Shown piece by piece: positions 38,623 to 47,865 of a DNA stretch of 64,000 nt. Location: contig JAQUTK010000003.1 in NCBI GenBank assembly GCA_028709785.1, positions 156,034 to 220,033 of the forward strand, given 5' to 3'. A program made the position numbers and the translations under genes. The DNA is from Bacteroidales bacterium. GTDB lineage: Bacteria > Bacteroidota > Bacteroidia > Bacteroidales > JAQUTK01. Under the pieces are notes generated by a model. It ran no database searches. It saw only the letters and a program-made list of their open reading frames with translations, and had not been told where the DNA came from. How positions within the stretch are numbered: position 1 is the first letter of the stretch; each line of letters begins with the position of its first letter.

Positions 38623-41064
38623 TTATCGGATATTGGCAATACTGATGATATCTGCAAAGACTCCTGCAGCAGTAACACTGGCTCCCGCTCCGTATCCTTT
38701 TATGATCATCGGATAATCTTTGTAACGCTCTGTGGTAATCAGAATGATGTTGTTGCTTCCTTCCAGATCATAGAAAGGATGTGAACTGTCAACTTCTGTG
38801 AGACCCACTGAACAGGTCTCATGTTCCATTTTGGCAACGAAACGCCAGCGTTTCTGTTCTTGTTCAAGTACTTTGCGTTTCTCTTCGAACTCAGCATCCA
38901 TTTCCTTGATGTTATTCCAGAAGTTATCCAGAGAACCTTCGAAATATTTTTCAGGAACAAACAGGTTTTTGATTACGTCGTCTTGCTCAATTTTCAGACC
39001 GGATTCACGGGCTAGAATCACAAGTTTGCGAATCACGTCCTTTCCACTCAGGTCGATGCGCGGATCCGGTTCGGAGTAACGAGCTTCTTTGGCCATTTGA
39101 ATGGTCTTACTGAAGGGTATTTCCGCACTGATTGTGTTGAAGATGAAATTCAAAGTTCCGGAAAGTACCGCTTCTATTTTTGTAATCACATCACCACTGT
39201 TGATCAGGTCATTGATCGTATTAATGATAGGAAGTCCGGCCATCACATTTGTTTCGAAGAGGTATTTTACACCTTTGCGCCTAGCGATCTCTTTCAGTTC
39301 TGTATATGTAGAATAGGCAGAGGAGGCCGCAATCTTATTCGCAGCAACCACTGATATATTGTGAGAGATGAAAGCTTTATACAGAGAGGCGATCTGCGGA
39401 CTTGCTGTACAGTCGACAAAAACGGAGTTGAATATATTCATTTCCAGCACTTCTTTCTGAAGTATTTCCGGAGAACTCATTGTTCCTTCTTTTTTCAGCC
39501 TCTCTTTGTATGTTTTCAAGTCAATTCCGTCGCGGTCAAAGAGCGCAAATTTGTCATCAGCGATGCCAACGACGTTCAGTTTCAAACTGTTTTTTGTTAT
39601 CAGTTTAGGCTGTTGCATACAGATCTGTTCGAGCAAACTGCCACCGACAGTTCCAATCCCACAGAGAAAGAGGTTTAATACCTGATATTCGGACAGGAAA
39701 AAGGAATCGTGTATGACGTTTAATGTTTTGCGGAGATGATCTCTCGCCACAACAAAAGAGATATTCGTTTCAGAAGCTCCCTGCGCACAAGCAATTACAT
39801 TAATCCCGTTACGGCCTAATGTTCCAAAGAGTTTTCCGGCAATACCGGGCGTATGTTTCATATTTTCGCCAACAATAGCAACTGTAGCCAGGTTGGTTTC
39901 CGGTTTGATATCGTTGATCTCACCATGAGTCATCTCAGCGGCAAATTCTTCTCTGAGCACTTTTGTAGCCAGTTCGGCATCAGCGTCACTAACACCTATA
40001 GACGTGGTGTTTTCTGAAGAGGCCTGAGAAACAAGGAAGACACTAATCCCTGCTTTGGCAAGGGTCTTGAATATGCGGTAATTCACTCCGATGACACCAC
40101 ACATACCTAATCCCTGAATCGTGATCAGTGTTGTGTCATTGATGGATGATATACCTTTGATGGACTTTTCATTCCGATTTTCTTTATCTTTATTGATAAA
40201 GGTGCCTTTTGCTTGGGGATTAAAAGTGTTCTTTATCAATATTGGGATATTGCTGTGAAAAGCCGGATAAATTGTTGGAGGATAAATCACTTTTGCACCG
40301 AAGTTACAGAGCTCCATTGCTTCCACAAAAGAAAGATGGTCAATCGTATAGGCCGTTGAAATAACCTTTGGGTCTGCTGTCATGAATCCGTCCACGTCGG
40401 TCCATATTTCCAAACCATCAGCTTGCAGTGCTGAAGCTATCAGTGCAGCCGTATAGTCAGAACCGCCTCTTCCGAGGTTTGATACTTCACCATCTTCCAG
40501 ACTGCTTGAGATAAATCCGGGTACAACGGCTACTTTGGGTAACTGTGTAAATGATTTTTGTATCAAGTCAAAGGTTACATCCATGTTAACCACATGTTTG
40601 TTGAACTGTTTGTTTGTCTTGATAAATTGTCGTGCATCAAACAAGAGTGCCTCGTTGATTACTTTGCTGATGATATAGCTGGACAGACGTTCGCCATAAC
40701 TTACAATTGTATCTGACGTTTTCGGAGACAAGTCTTTGATAAGATAAACACCTTTGAAGATGTTTCCCAGTTCATCAAGTAAAGAAAGAGCGTGGCGTGT
40801 CACTTCATCTTTCAGGTTTTTTTCTGAAATGACACCGCTGATCACATTGATATGGCGCGTGACAATCTCAAGATGTTCTTTTTCGTAGGAGATATCTCCC
40901 TGAGCCGCAAGTTTGGATGTGTAAATCAACTTATCTGTGATGCCACCCAATGCGGATACGACAACGATTACCGGCTGATTATTCTCAGCCTCAACTATCT
41001 TCTTAACACTCAAAATACTGTCTGCGGAACCTACGGATGTTCCGCCGAATTTTAAAACCTTCAT
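38623..41064 (-). CDS. thrA: Bifunctional aspartokinase / homoserine dehydrogenase
   Basis: 813 residues. The kinase half begins KVLKFGGTSVGSADS and includes GFISSSLEDGEVSNLGRGGSD-type residues and TDVDGFMTADPK. Two ACT domains lie at about residues 310-460 (TIQGLGMCGVIG, VAIVGENMKHTPGIAG) and give feedback control. The dehydrogenase half begins LFLCGIGTVGGSLLEQI and contains the substrate segment LSGTLNFIFNTI and later EPDPRIDLSGKDVIRKL. The length matches E. coli ThrA (820). It is the first gene of thrA-apgM-thrC and carries out the first and third steps of threonine synthesis. Confidence 0.97.
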   Translation of the reverse strand: MKVLKFGGTSVGSADSILSVKKIVEAENNQPVIVVVSALGGITDKLIYTSKLAAQGDISYEKEHLEIVTRHINVISGVISEKNLKDEVTRHALSLLDELGNIFKGVYLIKDLSPKTSDTIVSYGERLSSYIISKVINEALLFDARQFIKTNKQFNKHVVNMDVTFDLIQKSFTQLPKVAVVPGFISSSLEDGEVSNLGRGGSDYTAALIASALQADGLEIWTDVDGFMTADPKVISTAYTIDHLSFVEAMELCNFGAKVIYPPTIYPAFHSNIPILIKNTFNPQAKGTFINKDKENRNEKSIKGISSINDTTLITIQGLGMCGVIGVNYRIFKTLAKAGISVFLVSQASSENTTSIGVSDADAELATKVLREEFAAEMTHGEINDIKPETNLATVAIVGENMKHTPGIAGKLFGTLGRNGINVIACAQGASETNISFVVARDHLRKTLNVIHDSFFLSEYQVLNLFLCGIGTVGGSLLEQICMQQPKLITKNSLKLNVVGIADDKFALFDRDGIDLKTYKERLKKEGTMSSPEILQKEVLEMNIFNSVFVDCTASPQIASLYKAFISHNISVVAANKIAASSAYSTYTELKEIARRKGVKYLFETNVMAGLPIINTINDLINSGDVITKIEAVLSGTLNFIFNTISAEIPFSKTIQMAKEARYSEPDPRIDLSGKDVIRKLVILARESGLKIEQDDVIKNLFVPEKYFEGSLDNFWNNIKEMDAEFEEKRKVLEQEQKRWRFVAKMEHETCSVGLTEVDSSHPFYDLEGSNNIILITTERYKDYPMIIKGYGAGASVTAAGVFADIISIANIR

Positions 41065-41110
41065 AAGGGTAATTTATTAATAATAAAAATGGATAGTTTT
41101 CCAGAATTTG

Positions 41111-41118
41111 CAAATGTA
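41111..41118 (-). promoter_or_regulatory. Putative -7 box of the threonine operon
   Basis: TACATTTG on the minus strand, 46 nt before the thrA ATG. No clear -33 element and no Thr/Ile-rich leader peptide are seen, so transcription attenuation as in E. coli is not supported. Confidence 0.45.
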
Positions 41119-41133
41119 ATCAAAAAGAAAGAA

Positions 41134-41172
41134 CCCCCTTCATACTTGAAACTAAAATTCAAGAAAAGGGGG
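41134..41172 (-). terminator. Terminator of the M13 peptidase gene
   Basis: CCCCCTT (41134-41140) pairs with AAGGGGG (41166-41172), with an inner CTTGAA/TTCAAG stem. On the minus strand it is followed by TTCTTTCTTTTTG. Confidence 0.8.
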
Positions 41173-41198
41173 CTATTCTGTAGCTATTGGTATTGCAA

Positions 41199-43229
41199 TT
41201 ACCAAATATGAGCTCGCTTTTCTTTTGGATAATACATCGGATCTCCCTCTTTTATGTCAAATGCCTGATAAAAGGCATCAATCTCAGGCAAGGTGCCATT
41301 GACACGCCATCTTCCCATGGAATGCGGATCGCTCTTTGTTCGCCGAAGAAGCTCTTCGTCGCGGATATTTTCGGCCCAGATAGAAGCATACGAGAGGAAG
41401 AAACGCTGTTGCGGAGTAAATCCAGCGATAGCCTGATCCTTTCCCAAATCTTTTAGAAGCTTCTGTAGCGCATTGTAAGCAATAGTCAATCCGCCGTAAT
41501 CGGCAATATTTTCTCCAAGAGTCAGTGCACCATTGGCATGGACTGAATCAACAATGATAATTGTATTGAAGTTTTCTTCGATCACTCGGGCGCGCTCCTG
41601 AAATTTTTTCGAGTCTTCGGCTGTCCACCACTCTTTCAGATTCCCGTTTTTGTCATATTTTCGTCCCTGGTCATCAAATCCATGCGTCATCTCATGACCG
41701 ATTACCACACCGATGGCGCCATAATTGACTGCATCGTCAGCCTTCGGATCAAAGAAAGGAGGTTGTAGGATGGCTGCCGGGAAGCAAATCTCATTTGTTG
41801 CAGGATTATAGTATGCGTTGACAGTTTGAGGTGTCATCAGCCATTCGTCTTTATCAATCGGATGATTCAGTTTGGATATGTTATAGGCATGCTCAAATGC
41901 GGAAGAACGTTTCATGTTGTCCCAATAGGAATCAAGCTGGATATTCAGATCTGAGTAATCTCTCCATTTATCGGGATAGCCAATCTTGACATAGAAAGTA
42001 TGTAGTTTCTCGATTGCTTTTTGTTTTGTTGAATCGCCCATCCAGTCCAGTCCGAGGATTCTTTCTCCAAGCGATTCCTGAAGTTTCCCGACAAGATCAA
42101 GCATTTTTTCTTTTGAAGAAGCAGGGAAGTAGCGCTCCACATACATTTTGCCCACAGCCTCTCCCAGTACGTTGTTAACACTTCCAACGACCCGTTTCCA
42201 ACGTGGCAACAACTCTTTACTGCCGGAGAGTACTTTATTATAAAATTCGAAATTGTTGTTCACAAAGTCATCACTCAGGAAAGGAGACGCATTACAGATT
42301 AAGCACCAACAAAGATAACTCTTGAGGATATCCAGAGAGGTGTTGTTAATGATGTTGCTTACTTCGCTGATTGATTTTGGCTGACCGATATTTAAAGAGT
42401 CAACTTCTCCCATTCCTTCGAGTGAGAACAGAGAAGACCATTGAATGGCCGGAGAGAGTTCCTGTAGCTGATCCGCAGTTTGCTTGTGGTAGTTCAGGTA
42501 TGGATCGCGCAGTTCGACGCGTGAAAGTGCTACTTTAGCCAGAGCTGTTTCAATAGTCATGACGTTTGTTGCTTCAATACTCGCCATTTCTTTGGATATT
42601 CCACTCAGAACCATTCCCTTTTCAATCATTTTACGATACTGAGCTCGAATGTTTTCTGTTTTTTCATCCTGCAGAAGATAGTAATCCCTGTCTCCCATGT
42701 TGGTTCCTCCCTGAACAAGATGGAGAATATTCATCGAACTGTTCATGTCATCGGCATAGACATACAAAGAGAAGAAAGGATAGATACCCTGTTTGTTCAT
42801 CTCCGCTATCTTCTCAATCAGCTGGCTCTTTTGAGTAATTGCCCGGATCGATGACAAGTCGTTGATAATCGGAGCAGCACCCTGCTTGTTAAGCAGAACG
42901 CTATCCATCCCTAAACTATAAAGATCACCAATTTTCTGGGGAATGGATCCCTGTTCATTTTTAATGGTAGCCATCTCCTCAATGAGCAGACGGATTCGTT
43001 CTTCATTTTTTTCACGAAGCTCTTCAAAAGCACCATATCGGGAATATTCCGGACGTAGAGGATGAGATTTTATCCAGCCACCACCGGCATATTGATAAAA
43101 GTCAACGGCGGCAGTAACTGTTGTATCCATGTTTGCCGGATTGATTCCATGATCAGCTTCTTTTGTTTTTGTACAGGCTATTGTCATGGTCGAAGCAGTA
43201 ATGAGAAGTAATTTGTGAAACGTATTCAT
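41199..43229 (-). CDS. M13-family zinc metallopeptidase lipoprotein (neprilysin/PepO type)
   Basis: 676 residues. The lipobox TIAC then TKTK marks a lipoprotein, so the enzyme is envelope-bound. The zinc motif HEMTH is at about residues 512-516 in GVVIGHEMTHGFDDQG and the third ligand is in LGENIADYGGL. The substrate-binding NAYYNPATNEI is typical of M13. The length is normal. The family cleaves peptides, often signalling or nutrient peptides of limited size. It ends in RAHIW without the CxxW seen in neprilysin; many bacterial members lack it too. It is monocistronic between tRNA-Thr and the threonine operon. Confidence 0.94.
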   Translation of the reverse strand: MNTFHKLLLITASTMTIACTKTKEADHGINPANMDTTVTAAVDFYQYAGGGWIKSHPLRPEYSRYGAFEELREKNEERIRLLIEEMATIKNEQGSIPQKIGDLYSLGMDSVLLNKQGAAPIINDLSSIRAITQKSQLIEKIAEMNKQGIYPFFSLYVYADDMNSSMNILHLVQGGTNMGDRDYYLLQDEKTENIRAQYRKMIEKGMVLSGISKEMASIEATNVMTIETALAKVALSRVELRDPYLNYHKQTADQLQELSPAIQWSSLFSLEGMGEVDSLNIGQPKSISEVSNIINNTSLDILKSYLCWCLICNASPFLSDDFVNNNFEFYNKVLSGSKELLPRWKRVVGSVNNVLGEAVGKMYVERYFPASSKEKMLDLVGKLQESLGERILGLDWMGDSTKQKAIEKLHTFYVKIGYPDKWRDYSDLNIQLDSYWDNMKRSSAFEHAYNISKLNHPIDKDEWLMTPQTVNAYYNPATNEICFPAAILQPPFFDPKADDAVNYGAIGVVIGHEMTHGFDDQGRKYDKNGNLKEWWTAEDSKKFQERARVIEENFNTIIIVDSVHANGALTLGENIADYGGLTIAYNALQKLLKDLGKDQAIAGFTPQQRFFLSYASIWAENIRDEELLRRTKSDPHSMGRWRVNGTLPEIDAFYQAFDIKEGDPMYYPKEKRAHIW

Positions 43230-43263
43230 ATTCAGATTATTGAAATGTTTCGTGTAAAAGCAA

Positions 43264-43293
43264 AAAGCACTTCAAATGGGGTTGAAGTGCTTT
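43264..43293 (-). terminator. Terminator of the SRP RNA/tRNA-Thr unit
   Basis: AAAGCACTTCAA (43264-43275) and TTGAAGTGCTTT (43282-43293) form a perfect 12-bp stem around ATGGGG. The minus strand then reads TTGCTTTT. Confidence 0.85.
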
Positions 43294-43300
43294 GATTCTG

Positions 43301-43374
43301 AGCCTCTTGTCGGATTCGAACCAACGACCCCGAGATTACAAATCACGTGCTCTGGCCAACTGAGCTAAAGAGGC
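43301..43374 (-). tRNA. tRNA-Thr (TGT)
   Basis: 74 nt. Acceptor arms GCCTCTT/AAGAGGC. The anticodon loop TTTGTAA between CGTGA and TCTCG gives anticodon TGT, with one T-T mismatch in the stem. T arm GTTGG-TTCGAAT-CCGAC. It begins 4 nt after the 3' end of the probable SRP RNA. Confidence 0.93.
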
Positions 43375-43378
43375 AAGT

Positions 43379-43474
43379 GGGTAAGCTTACTACATCGCAC
43401 CGCTACAACCGACTACCTTTGCTGCGATCAAGCCCTGGAGGATTTGAAGGGAGCTGGTCGTGTAGGACTTACCC
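43379..43474 (-). ncRNA. ffs: Probable signal recognition particle RNA (4.5S-type)
   Basis: About 96 nt. The ends pair as GGGTAAG/CTTACCC, then CTACA/TGTAG, forming one long hairpin. The apical part has CAGGGCTTGATCGCAGCA: as in E. coli 4.5S RNA, ten bases separate AGG from AGCA, the two sides of the conserved symmetric loop that binds Ffh. The terminal GGAA tetraloop is replaced by a TTGA-like loop. A -7 box sits 6 nt before the GGG. It is probably co-transcribed with tRNA-Thr. Identification is by structure and motif, not by a search. Confidence 0.75.
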
Positions 43475-43479
43475 GGGTG

Positions 43480-43509
43480 CAAAAGTAGTTCATTTTTTTG
43501 TTATGGCAA
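43480..43509 (-). promoter_or_regulatory. Promoter of the SRP RNA/tRNA-Thr unit
   Basis: The minus strand has TTG (43509-43507), a 19-nt spacer and TACTTTTG (43487-43480), directly before the RNA. Confidence 0.65.
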
Positions 43510-43580
43510 GTGCTTTATGAAGTTTTTTGGAAAGAATTTAGCAACAGTCTGGTTCAGAGCGATGTTTAGAGCCCTTTCTG

Positions 43581-45989
43581 CTATTCGTTTACAATCCATT
43601 CGTGCACACCACTTGATTGTTTCTCAGGTAATTGTATTTCGAGCTTTAGCGCACTGGTGTTTACCGGACTAAACTTTAAGATATTGTATTTATCTTTTTC
43701 AACGCCATATTCACCTTTTGTTTTGACTTCGGCAAACGATCCATCAGCTGTTTTGTACAGAAGTTTCCATTCTTTGGGGACCCGGCATCCACCATCCGGA
43801 CCGTCATCAAACCAGTACACTTTTACTTCTGATACGCTCGTCGATTTGGTGAAATCGTACTGAATCCATTGTTTGCTCGCAACTTCCGGCCACCAATGAT
43901 AGTAAGGATTTTCGTGGTCATTGGAATTTACAGGATCATACTGGTCTGTGATTGATGAAAGTGCAGCTGTCGGCATGGAAGCGGTTACTTTGCTGGTAGA
44001 AGCGATTGAAGGGCGTGGTGTGGCCTTCACCTTTGTTATTTCGGAAGCAATCCAGACTTCCATCTCCCCACTGCCTCTGTTGGCCCATGCATAATAGGGG
44101 ATGGCGGTAATTTTTTGCTTTGTTTCCACCCGTTTCCCTTTCTCATTTGTTTTAACGGAATAAGCATCAGCAGTAATTACTTGAACTCCCTCTAATAATT
44201 CACTTAGGAAAGAGCTTGCCAGTTTGGCTTTTGGAGGCAGGAGTATGTTTCGAACCTGTTGATTATCATTGTCGGCCCATTCCAGACAATACACGATAGG
44301 ACCACGTTGCAAGGCTACCTTACCTCTGTCGGCAAGAATCTTATCATTGGCCACAATCCGTCGGGGCTCCATAGGAAGTATCACTTTTACGACATCTTCC
44401 TTGCCCCAGTTGCGATGAATGACAGCATATCCGTTTTCAATCTTGAAATCAGTTTTCTCGTTGTTTATATAGAGTTCGGTACTCTTTTTGCTTTTCTCGG
44501 CAAATTGGTAAAGATCTGAGGGAACCACTTCGTTACGAGCCCATCCCGGAATACGTATTGCTACGTCGTAGGTTGCAGCTCTGTCACTCTTTAGTGCTAT
44601 CTCCACGTTCCCTTCCCATGGGTATTCTGTTTTCTGAGAAACAGCCAACCGAACGTTCTCTAACTGAACAGAGGCTTCACTATTGGCAAATAAATTGATG
44701 TATAGACGGTCTTTGTTTTTTGCATAGAAGTACCCCGGAATGGAAGGAATGAAACGACAGACATTACTTGGGCAACATGCACATCCAAACCATTCGCTCC
44801 GGGCGTGTTGTCCTTTTGATTCCAGTGGATTGGGGTAGAAGAAATGATCGCCGGTGAGTGAAACCCCTGATGCTGTTCCATTATATAAGGTCCGTTCCAA
44901 TACATCATAATACTTGGAATTACCTTCCAGAAGAAACATCCGGTAGTTCCAAAAGACCTCACCGATGGAGGCGCATGTTTCATTATATGCAGACATATTC
45001 GGAAGATCATACGGTTCGCCGAAACCTTCATGGTCCCCGGCTGCGCCGATGCCCCCGGTAATATAATATTTTTGATCGATGATGTTATCCCAAATCTGAT
45101 TCAAAGCTTTCTGGTATGATTTTTCTCCTTGGATAGCCGCAATGTCTGCCATACCGGAATACATGTAACAGGCACGTACCGCATGACCTACTGCAGTAGT
45201 CTGCTGCTCGACCGGTAAGTGATCCTGACAATACTCTCCTCTGGTTTTCTCTTTGTTCTTGCCTCGTATGGAGAGGAAATAGTGCGCGAGATCCAGATAT
45301 TTTTGTTCGCCGGTAACACGGTATAATTTGACAAGTCCCATCTCTATGACCTGATGTCCGGGAACAATTGCCAGTTTGCCGGGACCAAAATCGGTACAAA
45401 TCAGATTAGCACTTTTGATAGCAATGTCAAGCAGTGATCTCTTGCCTGTTGCCTGAAAGTGCGCGGCGGCAGCTTCATAGAGGTGCCCGAGGTTATATAG
45501 CTCATGGCTAAGATCCCAGTCGTTCTCCCATCGTTTTTTCCCTACCCAAGAGTGTAAGTTGTTTGGGTCAATTGTCCGGTTCGTATACAGATATCCGTCA
45601 GGCTCCTGGGCTTTGCCGATGTAATAGATCAGGGCATCCAGATGAGCATTCATTTCAGCATCGGGAATTGTTTGCAGTGAGTAAGAGGCTCCTTCAATGA
45701 TCTTGAAAAGGTCGGAGTCATCGAAAGGGTATTCACTTTGGAATTTTCCTTTTTTCCAGCCACCGGCAATAAGAAAGTTATCAATACGTCCGGTAATATA
45801 GCACTGTTTAAGTGCAATTGGAATTGTCACTTTATGATTGTTCAGAATGCGTGGAGCCCAAAAATGATCAGTCACTTTTACATCCGTAAATGGCACCGGT
45901 TGGATAGGATAATCTCCTGTTTGTGCGTTGGAAACAAGGCTCAAAGTCAGCAATGATGCTGAAAATAGAATGTTTTTCAATGTTTTCAT
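43581..45989 (-). CDS. GH127 beta-L-arabinofuranosidase with C-terminal discoidin-like domain
   Basis: 802 residues with signal peptide KTLKNILFSASLLTLSLVSNAQ. The GH127 (DUF1680) barrel spans about residues 30-640. The zinc/nucleophile site of the family is complete: Glu337 and Cys339 in YNETCASIG, and Cys405-Cys406 in CACCPSN; by analogy with HypBA1, Cys405 is the nucleophile. Residues 660-800 resemble an F5/8-type C (CBM32-like) domain (QWIQYDFTKSTSVSEVKVYWFDD). The enzyme removes beta-L-arabinofuranose, as in hydroxyproline-linked arabinans or pectic side chains. It stands alone, 11 kb from the other arabinose-related genes. Confidence 0.93.
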   Translation of the reverse strand: MKTLKNILFSASLLTLSLVSNAQTGDYPIQPVPFTDVKVTDHFWAPRILNNHKVTIPIALKQCYITGRIDNFLIAGGWKKGKFQSEYPFDDSDLFKIIEGASYSLQTIPDAEMNAHLDALIYYIGKAQEPDGYLYTNRTIDPNNLHSWVGKKRWENDWDLSHELYNLGHLYEAAAAHFQATGKRSLLDIAIKSANLICTDFGPGKLAIVPGHQVIEMGLVKLYRVTGEQKYLDLAHYFLSIRGKNKEKTRGEYCQDHLPVEQQTTAVGHAVRACYMYSGMADIAAIQGEKSYQKALNQIWDNIIDQKYYITGGIGAAGDHEGFGEPYDLPNMSAYNETCASIGEVFWNYRMFLLEGNSKYYDVLERTLYNGTASGVSLTGDHFFYPNPLESKGQHARSEWFGCACCPSNVCRFIPSIPGYFYAKNKDRLYINLFANSEASVQLENVRLAVSQKTEYPWEGNVEIALKSDRAATYDVAIRIPGWARNEVVPSDLYQFAEKSKKSTELYINNEKTDFKIENGYAVIHRNWGKEDVVKVILPMEPRRIVANDKILADRGKVALQRGPIVYCLEWADNDNQQVRNILLPPKAKLASSFLSELLEGVQVITADAYSVKTNEKGKRVETKQKITAIPYYAWANRGSGEMEVWIASEITKVKATPRPSIASTSKVTASMPTAALSSITDQYDPVNSNDHENPYYHWWPEVASKQWIQYDFTKSTSVSEVKVYWFDDGPDGGCRVPKEWKLLYKTADGSFAEVKTKGEYGVEKDKYNILKFSPVNTSALKLEIQLPEKQSSGVHEWIVNE

Positions 45990-46097
45990 ACCAATTGAAT
46001 ATAAACAGATTTAAAGATAGGGAGCGAGACGTATATAGTCACATCGGATTGCAAAGAACGTGATTTTATTCAATCGGACAAAATATTGAGAGCAAAT

Positions 46098-46136
46098 AAA
46101 ATAAGCGGAAGACAAATGAATGTTCCCGCTTATTTT
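46098..46136 (-). terminator. Terminator of the pheT-acyltransferase unit
   Basis: AAAATAAGCGG (46098-46108) pairs with CCGCTTATTTT (46126-46136), an 11-bp stem. The minus strand continues into TTTATTTGC. Confidence 0.75.
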
Positions 46137-46166
46137 TAGTTGTTTTTCAGACCAATTTTTTGGAAA

Positions 46167-46730
46167 TTACTCTTCCAGATCGGTTTTTGTCTGAATAATC
46201 TTTCCGGCCGGAATGACTGTCCACGGTTCGATTTTAATTCTTCGGTTGATGATTGCTCCCGGACCAATATAAGCACCTTCTCCGATTTCCACATTCGAAG
46301 CGATGTATGCGCCCGGACCAACATGTACATAGTCTCCAATTGTAACTTCATGATCAATGTTGGCGGAAATATTGATGAGGCAATGTTTGCCTATTTTAGT
46401 GTCATTTTGAATGACAACATTAGCCAGGATCAATGATCCGGCACCTATTTCAGTACGTGTACTGATTATGCTTTTAGGGTGTACTAACGCTGTAGCATTA
46501 TAGGAAGCCATCTTTTCAGCGACCTTTTTCCTGTCATGGTTGTTGCCGATAGAGATGATAAATTTAGCCATGGGAAATAGTCCCGGGGTAAATTTTCCTG
46601 TTGGATGACCTTCGTACAGTCCGCCTTCAAAATTGTCATCAAACATGTAATCAATCTTTTCTTCCAGCAGTTCCAACAGATCAATAACTACTTTGGCATG
46701 TCCGCCAGTACCATATATCAACCAACCCAT
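46167..46730 (-). CDS. Sugar O/N-acyltransferase of the PglD/NeuD family
   Basis: 187 residues. The N-terminal Rossmann-like part (LIYGTGGHAKVVIDLLELL) precedes a left-handed beta-helix of hexapeptide repeats (IGAGSLILANVVI, IGKHCLINISANIDHEVTIGDYVHVGPGA) with the catalytic His in DHEV. The family acetylates amino- or deoxy-sugar nucleotides. It is 14 nt behind the mannose-1-phosphate guanylyltransferase gene, which supports a role in surface glycan synthesis. Confidence 0.88.
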   Translation of the reverse strand: MGWLIYGTGGHAKVVIDLLELLEEKIDYMFDDNFEGGLYEGHPTGKFTPGLFPMAKFIISIGNNHDRKKVAEKMASYNATALVHPKSIISTRTEIGAGSLILANVVIQNDTKIGKHCLINISANIDHEVTIGDYVHVGPGAYIASNVEIGEGAYIGPGAIINRRIKIEPWTVIPAGKIIQTKTDLEE

Positions 46731-46744
46731 AGTTTTGTGCTTGT

Positions 46745-47821
46745 TTACGATTTACTACTTCTTTGTTTTACCGACTCTGTGATGACTTTCTTAATCCGCT
46801 CTTCATCATCGAGTTTGCATACCATAAGCACGTCATCTGTGTCAACAATCAAACAATTTGTCATTCCGTCAACGATAACCGTCTTTGAATTATTCAATTC
46901 TTTGACCAAACAATCGGAAGAGTCTGAGATAAGAATATCTTCTCCGCCGAGCGCATTGTTTGAAGCATCCTTTTCAAGTTGTTGGTAGAGAGATCCCCAG
47001 CTTCCAACATCACTCCATCCGAAATCAGCACAACTCATATAGACATTGTCAGCCTTTTCCATCACTCCATAGTCAATGGAAATACTTTGAGAGGCTTCAT
47101 AGACAACATCCACAGCCTCCTGTTCTTCCGGTTGGTCATAATCATCCATGATAGAATAGAACCCCTTGGCGATATCAGGAAGATGCTTTTCCAAAGCACT
47201 TTTGATAGCTAGAAGTGACCAGATAAACATGCCTGAATTCCAACTGTAGTTGCCTGCTGCTACAAATTCTTTGGCACAGTCCAGCGTGGGTTTCTCTTTG
47301 AAGGCGACTACCTTTGCGATTGAATCAGTCTGTTTATCAATCTGGATATATCCATACCCGGTTGCCGGATAAGAGGGCTTTATGCCGATGGTAACCAGCG
47401 CGTCTTTTCCTTCAGCATATTGCATATCACTCAATACTACTTTTTCAAAAGTAGATTCATCAAGGATCAACTGATCTGACGGGGTGACAACCACTACTGC
47501 ATCCGGATTTTTTTTGTAGATTTTGTATGTGGCATATGCTATACAGGGAGCTGTATTTCTTCTTGTTGGCTCGATCAGTATCTGTTCGGCTTTTAACATT
47601 GGAAGTTGCTCCATAACAAGCTCTTTATAGGCAGCACCTGTAACAACCAAAAAGTTTTCTGTAGGGATAAACCGGGCAAAACGATTATAAGTCATCTGAA
47701 TGAAGGTCTTGCCAATACCCAATGCATCGATAAATTGTTTGGGCTTATCGTTACGGCTCAAAGGCCAAAACCGGCTTCCTATTCCTCCGGCCATGATGAC
47801 GCAATAATGATTTTTATTCAT
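46745..47821 (-). CDS. manC: Mannose-1-phosphate guanylyltransferase
   Basis: 358 residues from the ATG at 47821 (NKNHYCVIMAGG). A frame start at 47869 would overlap yebC and add 16 unlikely residues. The nucleotidyltransferase signature GGIGSRFWPLSRNDKPKQF is intact, followed by VVTPSDQLI and FKEKPTLD. It makes GDP-mannose from mannose-1-phosphate and GTP. The C-terminal isomerase half of bifunctional ManC is absent, as usual in Bacteroidota. It is third in pheT-yebC-manC-acyltransferase. Confidence 0.92.
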   Translation of the reverse strand: MNKNHYCVIMAGGIGSRFWPLSRNDKPKQFIDALGIGKTFIQMTYNRFARFIPTENFLVVTGAAYKELVMEQLPMLKAEQILIEPTRRNTAPCIAYATYKIYKKNPDAVVVVTPSDQLILDESTFEKVVLSDMQYAEGKDALVTIGIKPSYPATGYGYIQIDKQTDSIAKVVAFKEKPTLDCAKEFVAAGNYSWNSGMFIWSLLAIKSALEKHLPDIAKGFYSIMDDYDQPEEQEAVDVVYEASQSISIDYGVMEKADNVYMSCADFGWSDVGSWGSLYQQLEKDASNNALGGEDILISDSSDCLVKELNNSKTVIVDGMTNCLIVDTDDVLMVCKLDDEERIKKVITESVKQRSSKS

Positions 47822-47865
47822 GATAGATTTATTAGCATAGTGAGAAGAAAGGAGAGAGTGATTGA

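Noticed and set aside
41065..41198. Threonine attenuator ahead of thrA
   Set aside because: The hairpin here faces the M13 gene as its terminator, and there is no Thr/Ile-rich leader peptide.
41199..43229. Missing C-terminal CxxW as a sign of a defective M13 peptidase
   Set aside because: Many bacterial M13 enzymes lack this motif; the zinc site is complete.
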